A DNA stretch of 33,066 bases from NCBI GenBank assembly GCA_964461135.1, contig CAYWTB010000048.1, positions 1-33,066 on the forward strand, written 5' to 3'. The position numbers and the translations under genes were made by a program. Within the stretch, counting starts at the first letter, position 1; each line of letters begins with the position of its first letter. A model generated the notes under the pieces. It had not been told where the DNA came from. It saw only the letters and a program-made list of their open reading frames with translations, and made no database searches. Below are positions 8,704-17,193 of the stretch, piece by piece. Origin of the DNA: RQOF01 sp964461135. Lineage in GTDB: Bacteria; Calditrichota; Calditrichia; RBG-13-44-9.

Positions 8704-11700
8704 TCAGATTTTAATATGTATATTTTGTTTACCTAGAAGCACCTGGAGTTGGTCCAGAAAATCATCTGTCAGGACCACCCGAAATTTTTTTGAACGCATA
8801 ATGAGTCCTGTTCCATTTCCATTGGGACGCATGTCAAAGTAAACCGGAATATTTCCCGGATATTTCTGGATAAGTTGAAACAGGCTGGTTACTTTCTCGT
8901 CTTTCAGAACCCCGGGATCAATGGTTAACTGCAGGCCGGATGACAGCCGGTTTCTTACTTCCGGCAGTGGCATGATTTCATCACACAGCATCCTGAAAGT
9001 TTTTTCTTCCGCATCGCTTACTTTTCCCTTCACAAAAACCAGTTCCCCTTTAGTCAGATAGGTCCCGTATTTTTCGTAGACAGAGGAAAATACAACCCCT
9101 TCAAAACTGTTGAACCTGTCCTCCAGGGTAATGAAGGCCATGATATTTCCTTTCCTGTCCAGATGTGTTTTAACATGCGTCAGGATGGCACCCGCCTGTA
9201 CATCCCTGCCGGGATTGAAAGATTCGGGTTTTTTCCAGTTCAGGGTTGTAAATAATTCAATTTCCCGCTTATACCTGTCCAGGGGGTGACCGCTGATATA
9301 GAAACCCAGCAAGTCTTTTTCACGCTGGAGCGTTTCCTGAATCGGCCATTCAGAGACATCCGGCAGAGAAGGATAAGTCACAAACTCAGTATTTTCCCCT
9401 TCCTTTCCGGTATCGGACATAATTTCAAACATACTGATCTGGGTTTTATTTTGCGCCTGATTCTGATATTTCTGTGCGAAACTGTTTGCTGTTTCGATGG
9501 CAGCGAAATTCTGAGCACGGGTTCCTTCCAGTTCATCCAGTGCGCCGGCTTGTACCAGGGCTTCCAGTATTTTCTTATTAACTGAGTGGAGATCCACAAA
9601 CTGCAGCATTTGAAAAATATTTTTAAATGGACCGTTCTCTTTGCGCGACCTGATAATGGAACGGATAGCAGTTTTACCTACGTTTTTAATAGCTGCCAGT
9701 GCGAAGCTGATGTCACCTTCCGGTGTTACCCTGAAGGTGTCCGACGACAGATTGATATTCGGAGGAAAAATTTTGATCCCCATGCGGCGGCATTCCTCAA
9801 TAAGTACCGATACGCGTGAAGAATCGTTTATTTCGGAGCTAAGAGTGGCGGCCATGAATTCCGCCGGAAAATGTCTCTTTAGATAGGCTGTCTGATATGC
9901 CAATAAAGCATACGCGGCAGAATGTGATTTATTAAAACCGTAACTGGCAAACTTGAAAATCAATTCATAAACCGCTTTAGCGGTCTCTTTTTCAATGCCA
10001 TTTTTCTGACAACCGGATATAAATTCCAGTTTCAGTTTTTCCATGACACTTTTTTTCTTTTTTCCCATAGCACTGCGAAGATTATCCGCTTTACCGAGGG
10101 AAAACCCGGCCATGTCAGAAGCTACACGCATTACCTGTTCCTGGTAAACGATGATTCCGTATGTTTCTTTCAGGATAGGTTCCATTTTAGGATGCAGATA
10201 TTCTATGGTCTCCTGACCGTTCTTGCGGGCAATATAAGCGTCAATGTTCTCCATGGGACCTGGGCGGTGGAGTGCATTCATGGCGATAAGATCCTCAATC
10301 CGGTTGGGCTTGAGCTTTCTCAGATATTCCTGCATTCCGCCACTTTCAAACTGAAAAATCCCCACTGTGTTTCCGTCACAGAATATTTCATAAGTTTCCT
10401 GGTCATCCAGGGGTAAAGAATCGAGATCCAGCTGGATGCCTTTTTTCTTGAGCATCTCGACACAGTCATGCAGAACAGTTAAGGTCCGTAACCCCAGAAA
10501 ATCCATTTTTAGCAGGCCGATGGTCTCACAACCGGTCATGCTGAATTGAGTGGCAATAACCTTCTGTCCTTTTTCCTCGGTCTGATAGAGTGGAACAAAA
10601 TTAGTTATTTCATCCGGGGCAATGATAATGCCTGCAGCATGAATGGAAGCATGCCGGGCAAGTCCTTCCAGCACCAGGGCATGCTTCATCAGTTCCTGAA
10701 ACTGTTCGTCCCCGTTCTGCGCCATTTCCTTTAATTCAGGAACGGTCCGGAGAGCTTCTTCCAACGGCATGGGTTTCCCCTGAAAGACCGGAATCAGCTT
10801 AGCCAGAGTATCAGCTTTTGCATATTCCATCCCCAGAGCACGAGCCACATCACGGATAACACCTTTGGAGGCCATTGTACCGAAGGTAATAATCTGGGCA
10901 ACGTTATTCTCACCATATTTTTTACGTACATAATTGATTACCTCTTCCCGGCGTTCATAACAGAAGTCGATATCAATATCCGGCATAGTCACCCTGTCGG
11001 GATTCAGAAAGCGCTCAAACAGCAGGTCATACCGCAAAGGATCCACCCGGGTAATTCCGGTGGCATAGGCTACCAGGCTCCCCGCCACCGACCCCCTGCC
11101 CAGCCCTACCGGTATATTATTTGTCCTGGCAAAATCAATGAAATCTTTGACTATGAGAAAATAACCGGCATAGCCGGTTTTCCGGATAATATTGAGTTCA
11201 TAATCCAGTCGTTTTTGGATTTCCGGGGTAAGATCCCGGTACATCTTGCGAGCCCCGTCTTTTGCCTCCAACTCTAAATAATCATCCAATTCCATATTTG
11301 AATGTTCTTTGGGAAGCGGAAATCTGGGCAGAAGAATTTTACCGGTCTCGATCTCCACATTGCACTTTTCAGCAATTTCCAGCGTCTGCTCCAAAGCTTC
11401 TGATTTCCCAGGAAAAGCATTATACATTTCTTCGGTTGTTTTCAGGTACAATTCTTCGGTATTATAGCGCATCCTGTTCTGGTCTGTAACGTTTTTCCCG
11501 GACTGGATACATAGCAATATATCATGAGAGGTGTGATGTTCCCGTTCCAGGTAATGGACATCATTGGTAGCGATTACCGGTACATGCATTTCTTTTGCTA
11601 TTTTATAAATTTTCTCATACCCCTCCTCTTCAGGAATACCATGATTCTGCAGTTCCAGATAAAAGTCCCCTCCGAAGATATCCAGGTAATCCTCTATAGC

Positions 11701-12180
11701 TTTTACTCCTTCTTCCCGGTTCACATGATTTAGTTTATAAAATATTTCACCTTTCATGCAGGCAGAGGCACCAATAAGTCCTTCACTGTATTTACGTAAT
11801 ATTTCTTTATCTATGCGGGGCCGGTAGTAAAATCCTTCGGTATAGGCCAGAGAGGAGAGTTTCATCAGGTTTTTATAACCAGTATTATTCTTGGCGAAGA
11901 GCAGAAGATGGAATGCATTTTGTTTCATGCCTTTTCCACTGGATTTTTTTTCAAAGCGTGAGCCGGGGGCAATATATGCCTCCATACCGATTATTGGTTT
12001 AATGCCAATCTTTTTAGCCTCAAGATAAAATTCAAGTACGCCGAACATACATCCATGGTCAGTAATGGCCAGAGCAGGAAAATCAAGATCGACTGCTTTC
12101 TTGAGCAGTTTCCGAATTTCCGCGGCACCATCCAGCAGGCTGTAGTGGGTATGATTATGAAGGTGAATGAATGATGACAA
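8704..12180 (-). CDS. dnaE: DNA polymerase III alpha subunit
   Basis: The replicative DNA polymerase, 1158 residues (E. coli DnaE is 1160). A PHP domain opens with FIHLHNHTHYSLLDG, followed by the palm with PDIDIDF, placing the catalytic aspartates at 401 and 403 exactly as in E. coli, and KMDFLGLRTLT carrying the third Asp. A helix-hairpin-helix/OB region follows; the OB-like fold is around 980-1060. The frame extends to a GTG at 12222, but I choose the TTG at 12180: GGGAG lies six bases upstream and the product then starts SSFIHLHNH, as homologues do. PHP metal ligands (His6, His8, Asp41-His42, Glu67, Asp207, His209) all appear present. It heads the dnaE-dtd-PASTA-rpe-lipid kinase run. Confidence 0.97.
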   Translation of the reverse strand: MSSFIHLHNHTHYSLLDGAAEIRKLLKKAVDLDFPALAITDHGCMFGVLEFYLEAKKIGIKPIIGMEAYIAPGSRFEKKSSGKGMKQNAFHLLLFAKNNTGYKNLMKLSSLAYTEGFYYRPRIDKEILRKYSEGLIGASACMKGEIFYKLNHVNREEGVKAIEDYLDIFGGDFYLELQNHGIPEEEGYEKIYKIAKEMHVPVIATNDVHYLEREHHTSHDILLCIQSGKNVTDQNRMRYNTEELYLKTTEEMYNAFPGKSEALEQTLEIAEKCNVEIETGKILLPRFPLPKEHSNMELDDYLELEAKDGARKMYRDLTPEIQKRLDYELNIIRKTGYAGYFLIVKDFIDFARTNNIPVGLGRGSVAGSLVAYATGITRVDPLRYDLLFERFLNPDRVTMPDIDIDFCYERREEVINYVRKKYGENNVAQIITFGTMASKGVIRDVARALGMEYAKADTLAKLIPVFQGKPMPLEEALRTVPELKEMAQNGDEQFQELMKHALVLEGLARHASIHAAGIIIAPDEITNFVPLYQTEEKGQKVIATQFSMTGCETIGLLKMDFLGLRTLTVLHDCVEMLKKKGIQLDLDSLPLDDQETYEIFCDGNTVGIFQFESGGMQEYLRKLKPNRIEDLIAMNALHRPGPMENIDAYIARKNGQETIEYLHPKMEPILKETYGIIVYQEQVMRVASDMAGFSLGKADNLRSAMGKKKKSVMEKLKLEFISGCQKNGIEKETAKAVYELIFKFASYGFNKSHSAAYALLAYQTAYLKRHFPAEFMAATLSSEINDSSRVSVLIEECRRMGIKIFPPNINLSSDTFRVTPEGDISFALAAIKNVGKTAIRSIIRSRKENGPFKNIFQMLQFVDLHSVNKKILEALVQAGALDELEGTRAQNFAAIETANSFAQKYQNQAQNKTQISMFEIMSDTGKEGENTEFVTYPSLPDVSEWPIQETLQREKDLLGFYISGHPLDRYKREIELFTTLNWKKPESFNPGRDVQAGAILTHVKTHLDRKGNIMAFITLEDRFNSFEGVVFSSVYEKYGTYLTKGELVFVKGKVSDAEEKTFRMLCDEIMPLPEVRNRLSSGLQLTIDPGVLKDEKVTSLFQLIQKYPGNIPVYFDMRPNGNGTGLIMRSKKFRVVLTDDFLDQLQVLLGKQNIHIKI

Positions 12181-12434
12181 TGAATACTCCCTGTAAAGCC
12201 GATAAAACGAAAATGTTAACACTTATACAGTGATGATCCAAATCTATTTTTAAAAAAAATCATAAAGCTTTAGTTTTATTTAATAAAAATTATATTATTA
12301 AGAAAAATGTATTTGAATATTCCCCCAAAAAAATTAATATTAGAATTAGTAAAATTAAACGGGGTGTGATGAATATCATTTTTTTCTTCCCTTTATATTT
12401 ATAACTTAAGATGATTCTTAAAATATAATTTATT
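12181..12434. promoter_or_regulatory. AT-rich divergent intergenic region
   Basis: 254 strongly AT-rich bases lie between the dnaE start and the DinB-like gene and must hold promoters for both directions. I cannot pick single -35/-10 pairs with confidence because the composition gives many matches. No hairpin or RNA gene is evident. Confidence 0.4.
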
Positions 12435-12917
12435 ATGACTGATTCTTATCGTTCAAATCTAATCAAAAATATTGAAGAAAATCTACATGATTTTCAGTCA
12501 GTTCTTGATTCATTTACAAGGCAGAAAACCAGCGATGAAGACTTGCCTGAGAATGATTTACTGGATTTTTTCCGAACCGTGACTGCGGTGGAAGAGGACG
12601 TATTGGAAATGCGGCTGAAAAAGATCATCGAACGGGAAAATCCATACCTGCCAGCCATACACATTGATCGCCTTAAACAGGAGGCGGTAGCAAATCATAA
12701 ATCGCTGTCCAAATTGATTGACAAATTTATATACCAGAAGAAAGAAATACTAAAATTTCTATATAATATACCCGCCTTTTACTGGGATCGGACGGGATTT
12801 CATGAGTTGGAAGGCCATGTCACTTTTGAGGAATTCATCCGTCGAATGATTCGAAATGACAAAATAAACCTGGCTCAATTACGAGAAAATTTCATCTCCG
12901 ATCAGCACAACAATTAG
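12435..12917 (+). CDS. DinB-like helical protein with altered metal site
   Basis: A 160-residue soluble, mostly helical protein. The segments TAVEEDVLEMRLKKIIERE (about 50-68) and WDRTGFHELEGHVTFEEF followed by RNDKINLAQLRE (about 117-151) follow the DinB/DfsB four-helix pattern, where the second segment normally reads HDxxHlxQI. Here the HD and H positions read ND and N, so the usual His metal ligands seem lost. DinB-type proteins include thiol transferases and stress proteins; no activity can be assigned. The ATG at 12435 has no visible Shine-Dalgarno, but no other plausible start exists nearby. The gene is divergent from dnaE and convergent with the DUF502 gene. Confidence 0.6.
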   Translation: MTDSYRSNLIKNIEENLHDFQSVLDSFTRQKTSDEDLPENDLLDFFRTVTAVEEDVLEMRLKKIIERENPYLPAIHIDRLKQEAVANHKSLSKLIDKFIYQKKEILKFLYNIPAFYWDRTGFHELEGHVTFEEFIRRMIRNDKINLAQLRENFISDQHNN

Positions 12918-12940
12918 TAAAGTTCTTTTTTTGATCTCTC

Positions 12941-13576
12941 TCAGGTTTCGCTTTCTTTATTTTCAAAATGCAGGATTTTGAAATTTTCCGGTATCACAAG
13001 CCCGCCGGATACAACAAAGCGCATCATATGTTCTACCGGCAAATCAGTAAAGCGAATTTCACTAATAGGTACCAGGACGGTAAATCCTGAAGTGGGGTTT
13101 ATGGAAGTAATAATCAGAACACTGCCCAGTTTGGCAGATGAAACCGGATCATCCATCTGTCCATTAAAGAGACCAAGTGAATAGAGCCCCTTACGGGGAT
13201 ATTCTATCATGACAACTTTTTGAGCCTTTTTATTTTCCCGTGATGCCAGGGTTGTGATTATCTGCTTTACCGCCACATATACCGTCTTGGCTACCGGAAT
13301 ACGTATAAGAAGCTTTTCTCCTATCTGTATCAATTTAATGCCAAAATAATTTTTTGTGGATAATCCTACCAGATAGATAAAGATAAAGCTGATCAGCAAA
13401 CCCAGCCCGGGAATATCGATACGGATATAATTTTCGAATAATGGTTGTATCAAACCGTCAAAAAAGTTAATCAGCCATCTCAGTACGAGCAGGGTAATAA
13501 CCAGCGGTACTACCACAATGATACCGGGAAGAAAGTTATTTTTTATATTATTCTTTATCCTGGACAGAATACTCAT
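12941..13576 (-). CDS. DUF502 family membrane protein
   Basis: A 211-residue membrane protein of the DUF502 family, whose plant relatives are the LIKE-COV proteins; the bacterial function is unknown. Two hydrophobic segments at about 15-38 and 53-73 are followed by a soluble part with IPVAKTVYVAVKQI, EYPRKGLYSLGL and the region NPTSGFTVLVP, all typical for the family. Its ATG overlaps the TGA of the upstream PAP2 gene by four bases (ATGA), showing translational coupling. It is the last gene of the block that starts with the STAS protein. The N-terminus is cytosolic by the positive-inside rule (five Lys/Arg in the first 13 residues). Confidence 0.88.
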   Translation of the reverse strand: MSILSRIKNNIKNNFLPGIIVVVPLVITLLVLRWLINFFDGLIQPLFENYIRIDIPGLGLLISFIFIYLVGLSTKNYFGIKLIQIGEKLLIRIPVAKTVYVAVKQIITTLASRENKKAQKVVMIEYPRKGLYSLGLFNGQMDDPVSSAKLGSVLIITSINPTSGFTVLVPISEIRFTDLPVEHMMRFVVSGGLVIPENFKILHFENKESET

Positions 13577-14193
13577 GTTACGGTATCGTCTCGTTTCTCA
13601 GGTTGCGAAGAGTTTTGCTCCTCAATTACCAGCTCTTTCCGGTAACTTATGGCCGGAAATTGTCCGGAAATCTTTAGATAAATTAAAATCACGGCAAAAC
13701 CGGCGGAACTGCCTATGATGAAACCCCCCAGTACATCCAGAGGATAATGTACCCCCACATATATTCTGGAAAAACCAATAATGACAGCCAGTAAAACAAA
13801 CCATGCAGTTCCCTTGCGGTAGAAAAATGAAAAAATAACGGCGATGCTGGAAATATTGGTGGCATGGGAAGATGGAAAAGAGAATTTTCCGCCACATCCC
13901 ACCAGCAGACGAACATGATCCAGAACATGACAGGGCCTAATGCGCCCCACCAGTGGTTTAATAAGAGTTGCAGACAGCTGATCGGTAATAACGACTGAAC
14001 AGATAAGAAGAAGGGCGACCACCCGGCCTTTTCTTCCTCCTCTTATCATCAGAAACAGCCAGATCAGTACGATGGGAATTTTCCAGTTATTCAGATTAGT
14101 GACAAAAGGCATGAACAGATCAAACAATGGATTGGTGAATCCATTATTGATGACAAAAAATAATTTTATATCGAGGGCAATTATGGTTTGCAA
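13573..14193 (-). CDS. PAP2-superfamily membrane phosphatase
   Basis: A 206-residue integral membrane lipid phosphatase. The three catalytic motifs are complete: KPLVGRIRP, PSSHA and SRIYVGVHYPLDVLGG, where the two His and the Arg form the active site. About five to six hydrophobic segments surround them. Members dephosphorylate undecaprenyl pyrophosphate, phosphatidic acid or phosphatidylglycerol phosphate. The likely start is a TTG at 14193 with AGGA about ten bases upstream; a small inverted repeat covers both. The gene lies 32 bases after the receiver-HisKA-receiver gene and overlaps the DUF502 gene, so an envelope role under the control of the neighbouring signalling proteins is possible but unproven. 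Confidence 0.9.
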   Translation of the reverse strand: MQTIIALDIKLFFVINNGFTNPLFDLFMPFVTNLNNWKIPIVLIWLFLMIRGGRKGRVVALLLICSVVITDQLSATLIKPLVGRIRPCHVLDHVRLLVGCGGKFSFPSSHATNISSIAVIFSFFYRKGTAWFVLLAVIIGFSRIYVGVHYPLDVLGGFIIGSSAGFAVILIYLKISGQFPAISYRKELVIEEQNSSQPEKRDDTVT

Positions 14194-14225
14194 GGAATAA
14201 AATTCCTGTTAACAGTTGTAGGTAT

Positions 14226-15272
14226 CTAATCTGCTGTTACATGCTGAATAAAACTTACAATCTGTTCCCGGTTAAAAGGTTTGCTTAGAAATCCAATCGC
14301 ACCTGCGTCCAGAGCCTTTTGTATATCATCATCCAGTTCAAAACCAGAAGTAATCAGTATCCGACAATTTTCATCAACTTTTTTCAGCTTATTGAATACT
14401 TCCAAACCGGTGCCATCCGGAAGATAATAATCCAGCAATACAAGATCAATCACATGCTTCTGCATGCGGTAAATTTCAATCCCCTCCCCTGCACTGGATG
14501 AAAGGATTACTCTAAATCCGGCGCTTTCCAGCATATCTTTGATCAGGATCCGGATCTGTTCCTCATCTTCAATTACCAGAATATATTTTTCAATCTGGTG
14601 TTTTCGCTTGTTACCCTTTTTTAGTTCAATCATGCGCATGCCATGAGGTATCTTCTGGATGACCGGCGAGGAGATTTCTCTCAGGCTTCTTAAAATATCA
14701 GCAATCCGCAGGCTGGATTTTTCAATTAGACTAAGATAATTTACAATCCGGGTCTCCTGAATATTTTGACGTTCAAATTCCATTTTGATCATATCCACAG
14801 CCGAAAGAATTACCGTGAGAGGCTGATTAATTTCATGATTGGCGGTAGTAACTGTGGCATTATAAGTCAATTGGCGTTCAATTTCGGTAAGTCTTTTTTC
14901 CAGGTTAACACGTTCAATCGCTTTTTTTACCCGTATGCGGAGCTCATCAGGATTTACTGGCTTGGTAAGGTAATCAATGGCACCCAGTCTGAGTGATTCA
15001 ATAGCGTTGTGAATGGAAGCATGACCGGTGAGAATAATAACTGCCAGGGCAGGTTCTATCAATTTTACCTTTTTCAGAAGTTCGATACCACTCATCCCTT
15101 CCATTTTAAGATCGGATATGAGCAGGTCAAAAGACTCCTTCTTTAGCTGCTCCAGAGCATCCTCTGCACTTGAACAAAGAGTTATTTTATAATTTTCTTT
15201 CCCCAGAATTTTCTCGATAAGAAGACGGGCACCATAATCATCATCAACCGTTAGTACTGTAACTTGTGCCAT
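14226..15272 (-). CDS. receiver-HisKA-receiver protein lacking an ATPase domain
   Basis: A 348-residue soluble signalling protein. The first receiver (about 4-122) has acidic residues 10-12, phosphoacceptor Asp54, Thr82 and Lys104. A HisKA-type dimerisation segment follows at about 125-205 with the H-box ATANHEINQPLT-like sequence and His146. There is no HATPase_c domain. A Lys-rich linker leads to a second receiver (about 229-348) with Glu235/Asp236, Asp281, Thr308 and Lys331. All phosphorylation residues in both receivers look intact, so it may act as a relay or phosphatase-type hub fed by another kinase. GAAGGA stands before the ATG. It follows the PAS-GAF-PP2C gene by 136 bases and precedes the PAP2 gene by 32 bases. 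Confidence 0.85.
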   Translation of the reverse strand: MAQVTVLTVDDDYGARLLIEKILGKENYKITLCSSAEDALEQLKKESFDLLISDLKMEGMSGIELLKKVKLIEPALAVIILTGHASIHNAIESLRLGAIDYLTKPVNPDELRIRVKKAIERVNLEKRLTEIERQLTYNATVTTANHEINQPLTVILSAVDMIKMEFERQNIQETRIVNYLSLIEKSSLRIADILRSLREISSPVIQKIPHGMRMIELKKGNKRKHQIEKYILVIEDEEQIRILIKDMLESAGFRVILSSSAGEGIEIYRMQKHVIDLVLLDYYLPDGTGLEVFNKLKKVDENCRILITSGFELDDDIQKALDAGAIGFLSKPFNREQIVSFIQHVTAD

Positions 15273-15408
15273 GTAGTATCCTTCAATTTTCAGCTGTGGA
15301 TAAATACCTGATGGATTAACATAAATGGATGTTAGTACCTGAGTAAACCTGAAATATTACCATAAAATATAATAAAAAATTTAGAAAGGTGAAACATTAA
15401 AGGATGAT

Positions 15409-17193
15409 TTACTCCTTATAACGTTCCATCAGGAGAAGTGTTATATCATCATTAAAAAACCGGGTACCGGTAAACCCGCGTAATTCCCGCTTAAGCTTTT
15501 TGAGAGTATTCTCTCCGTTTAAACCCGCTATTGTGCCGGATTTGAAAATTTTTTTCAATCTATCGCGTCCAAATTCTTGTAGTGATGATCCTTTGGATTC
15601 AGTAACACCGTCAGTATAGAATAATATCCGGTCTCCCGGACACAGGAAAAATTCCCTGTCCGAGTAAATATTTTCATCGAATACACCAACAAAAAATCCC
15701 GGAGTGTCAAGAAGCTCCACTTTTTTAAGACTATGTCTGTACAGTAGCGGATAGGGATGTCCTGCATTGGTATAGCAAATTTTATAATTTTGAAGATTCA
15801 AAATCATATAAAATGCGGAAATAAAATCTCCGGTATTAATTATTGAATACAACTCCTTATTCATCATGCCGATTATTTCTGCCGGTGAACCGGATAACTT
15901 CCGATAATTATTGAAAAAAGCCTTAAACATTGCGGCAATCATGGCGGCAGAGACGCCATAGCCGGATACATCTGCTATGATGATACCTAGATGATGTTTG
16001 TCCAGCTGACAAACGTCAAAGAAATCGCCCCCCAGCTGAGAATTGGGAATATATGTAAAATTGAAATGAATATCGGGGATATTTGGGAATTCACGAGGGA
16101 GAAGTGACTTTTGAAGTTCAACACCCATTTTTAATTTATTCTGCATTATCTCATTCTGTTTTTTGATGAGTTTCCGGGCTTCCCTGCCCTTCTTCAGAGA
16201 AATTTTTAATTCTTCCGACTGAATTTCCAGAGATTCTTTAGCTTTTCTGATCTCTTTCAGATATTTTTCCAGTTTAAGATTTTTCCGCTGGATTTCCCCG
16301 GTAGTATGAATCCGGTAAATGTTGTCTGCATAAATATCCGCCACCGTTTTCAGAAATGACACATCCGAATCATCAAAATCAGCTAATTCTTTTGATTCAA
16401 TGTTAATTACACCAATGACCTCATTCAAAAGTAGAATGGGAACACAGATTTCAGATTTGCCCCTGAAAAAGGGGGTGCAATGATATAATTCTGATTCATC
16501 GGTATTATTTACTACAACCGGCCTGGCATTTCTCATAACCCAGCCAATTATGCCGGTATCAATGGACTGGCGATATTTATTCTGCTGGCTATTCCTGAAC
16601 AGACTCCTCGATTCGCCTACCACATCTATTAATACTACATCTTCTCCGGTAAAAAGATTTTCCCGCAAAAATAAACCCACATGAAAGAAATCGTACTCTT
16701 CACTGAATAATTCCGAAGTTATGAATCTGGTTAATGTTCCGGTACTTTTAAAGCGATAACTTTTGCTGGATATTTTGTTTATGGTTTTCAAATAATGAAT
16801 GTATCGTTCTTCTGCTTTCAGACTCTCAGGAACAACCGGTAACAGAAGCGCCCAAAAATGTTTTTTGTTTTCGTACCGTTTAACCGGAACGATCACAATA
16901 ATTCTCTCAAAGTTCAGTTCCGCAATTCTTATTTTCAAAGAAAAAAAATCAGCAGCATTTCCGTCATGGAATGGCTGATTTTTAATCATCTTCCCGATGC
17001 GTTTGCTAATAACAGACTGATCGGCCCGGGATAATAGATGTAATAAGTCTTCTGCAGCATCATTGAGAGATAGAAACGCCCCACAATCATCCAGCAAAAT
17101 TACCGGAAAAGGCAAATCGAGAAACTCACCTCGGAACATTTTCTGTTCAATGTGTTTTGCTTCCATCTCGATTATTGTGTTTTGGGGATACAT
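15409..17193 (-). CDS. PAS-GAF-coiled coil-PP2C (SpoIIE/RsbU-type) Ser phosphatase
   Basis: A 594-residue soluble phosphatase of the partner-switching type, expected to dephosphorylate the STAS protein encoded two genes upstream. Domains in order: a PAS-like fold at about 25-120, a GAF domain at about 150-295, a charged coiled coil at about 300-365, and a PPM/SpoIIE domain at about 370-592. The latter has metal-binding acids in LGGDFFDV (Asp390), IIADVSGYG (Asp408), FYTDGVTES (Asp528) and NDDITLLLM (Asp582/583). The usual ADVSGHG His is Tyr. The start at 17193 overlaps the upstream gene by 47 bases; internal ATGs at 17166 and 17139 are alternatives and none has a clear Shine-Dalgarno. Confidence 0.9.
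   Translation of the reverse strand: MYPQNTIIEMEAKHIEQKMFRGEFLDLPFPVILLDDCGAFLSLNDAAEDLLHLLSRADQSVISKRIGKMIKNQPFHDGNAADFFSLKIRIAELNFERIIVIVPVKRYENKKHFWALLLPVVPESLKAEERYIHYLKTINKISSKSYRFKSTGTLTRFITSELFSEEYDFFHVGLFLRENLFTGEDVVLIDVVGESRSLFRNSQQNKYRQSIDTGIIGWVMRNARPVVVNNTDESELYHCTPFFRGKSEICVPILLLNEVIGVINIESKELADFDDSDVSFLKTVADIYADNIYRIHTTGEIQRKNLKLEKYLKEIRKAKESLEIQSEELKISLKKGREARKLIKKQNEIMQNKLKMGVELQKSLLPREFPNIPDIHFNFTYIPNSQLGGDFFDVCQLDKHHLGIIIADVSGYGVSAAMIAAMFKAFFNNYRKLSGSPAEIIGMMNKELYSIINTGDFISAFYMILNLQNYKICYTNAGHPYPLLYRHSLKKVELLDTPGFFVGVFDENIYSDREFFLCPGDRILFYTDGVTESKGSSLQEFGRDRLKKIFKSGTIAGLNGENTLKKLKRELRGFTGTRFFNDDITLLLMERYKE

Noticed and set aside
12918..12940. T-rich tract between the DinB-like and DUF502 genes as a terminator
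   Set aside because: There is a T run but no stem before it on either strand.
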